A DNA stretch of 64,000 bases from Xanthomonas sp. 10-10 (lineage in GTDB: Bacteria > Pseudomonadota > Gammaproteobacteria > Xanthomonadales > Xanthomonadaceae), in contig NZ_CP144460.1 in assembly GCF_040182365.1 (NCBI RefSeq), positions 5,105,346 to 5,169,345 of the forward strand, in the 5' to 3' direction. A program made the position numbers and the translations under genes. Under the pieces are notes generated by a model. It did not search any database, was not told the origin of the DNA, and saw only the letters and a program-made list of their open reading frames with translations. Within the stretch, counting starts at the first letter, position 1. The number at the start of each line of letters is the position of its first letter. Below, in pieces: positions 63,759-64,000 of this stretch.

Positions 63759-64000
63759 GGGGCCCTCTGCATGGATGGAGACGAATAGAACCGGAAATTC
63801 TATAGGACCGCTGCAGGGCGGGTCAACTCCCCGGACGCCTTAGCCACCATGCCACCGCGCGCACCCTGTGGATGGACCTGTGAATAAGTCTGGGAAAAGC
63901 CTGCCCACGGTGCTAGTCTGGTCCATCCTCTTTTCACTTCCGGGCTGCGTGCACGGCGCCTTGCTGCGCGCCGCAGCCAGCAACAGATGATCACACTTTG
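63759..64000. other. rpmH-dnaA intergenic region, probable origin-proximal
   Basis: Two close DnaA-box-like 9-mers: TGTGGATGG (63867-63875) and TGTGAATAA (63879-63887), each one or two mismatches from TGTGGATAA. They are 3 bp apart in the same orientation. The divergent rpmH promoter and the dnaA leader are expected here, but dnaA itself lies beyond the window. Confidence 0.65.

Noticed and set aside
1..64000. Intact insertion sequence or prophage
   Set aside because: No transposase, integrase or phage structural gene was recognised; repeats here are non-coding.
1..64000. tRNA or rRNA gene
   Set aside because: No cloverleaf-like or rRNA sequence was recognised by eye; a tRNA scan would be decisive.

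Overview
The window looks like a Xanthomonas chromosome, or that of a very close relative. It is GC-rich and carries several large TonB-dependent receptors, a homologue of the Xanthomonas avirulence protein AvrXca/AvrXccA1, many intergenic palindromes of the GTAGGAGCG...CGCTCCTAC type, and at its right end the replication-origin-proximal block mnmE - yidC - rnpA - rpmH running away from what should be dnaA just beyond base 64000. The species is not determined. All functional statements are read from translated sequence and family knowledge, without database searches.

Left part (1-22 kb): recB (cut by the window edge, carrying an in-frame triplicated 105-bp repeat) and recC form a RecBCD-type helicase-nuclease operon. 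After a decayed autotransporter barrel comes a compact six-gene phospholipid-transport operon, mlaFEDCB plus mlaA. An orphan SUKH-family immunity-like protein with a small membrane protein, a glutathione peroxidase, a small lipoprotein, a 167-bp tandem repeat, rmuC, a divergent alcohol dehydrogenase/LysR pair, a glutathione transferase and an amino-acid permease follow.

Middle (22-44 kb): a GH92 alpha-mannosidase next to the 3' relic of a TonB-dependent receptor; a DUF2628 membrane protein; a GAF-PAS-PAS-GGDEF diguanylate cyclase; a glycerate-utilisation set (MFS carrier, glycerate kinase, CdaR-type regulator); and a cell-surface-signalling locus (ECF sigma factor, FecR, FecA-like receptor with STN domain, Ntn-type acylase, small secreted protein, membrane dipeptidase) that suggests uptake and hydrolysis of an acylated or peptidic ligand. 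The AvrXccA1-like secreted protein is divergent from the sigma factor.

Right part (44-64 kb): an RlmI-like methyltransferase; a TerC-family transporter preceded by a yybP-ykoY (manganese) riboswitch; a rhomboid protease; a probable phosphate-scavenging group (glycerophosphodiesterase, TonB-dependent receptor, class A acid phosphatase); an Oar-like receptor; mnmE; a striking lipoprotein joining a NodB polysaccharide deacetylase, a caspase-like domain containing an EF-hand-like loop, and TPRs; and yidC, rnpA and rpmH, ending with DnaA-box-like sequences.

The most noteworthy items are the deacetylase-caspase-TPR lipoprotein, the in-frame palindrome array in recB, the acylase/dipeptidase cell-surface-signalling locus and the metalloprotease-like features of the avirulence homologue.
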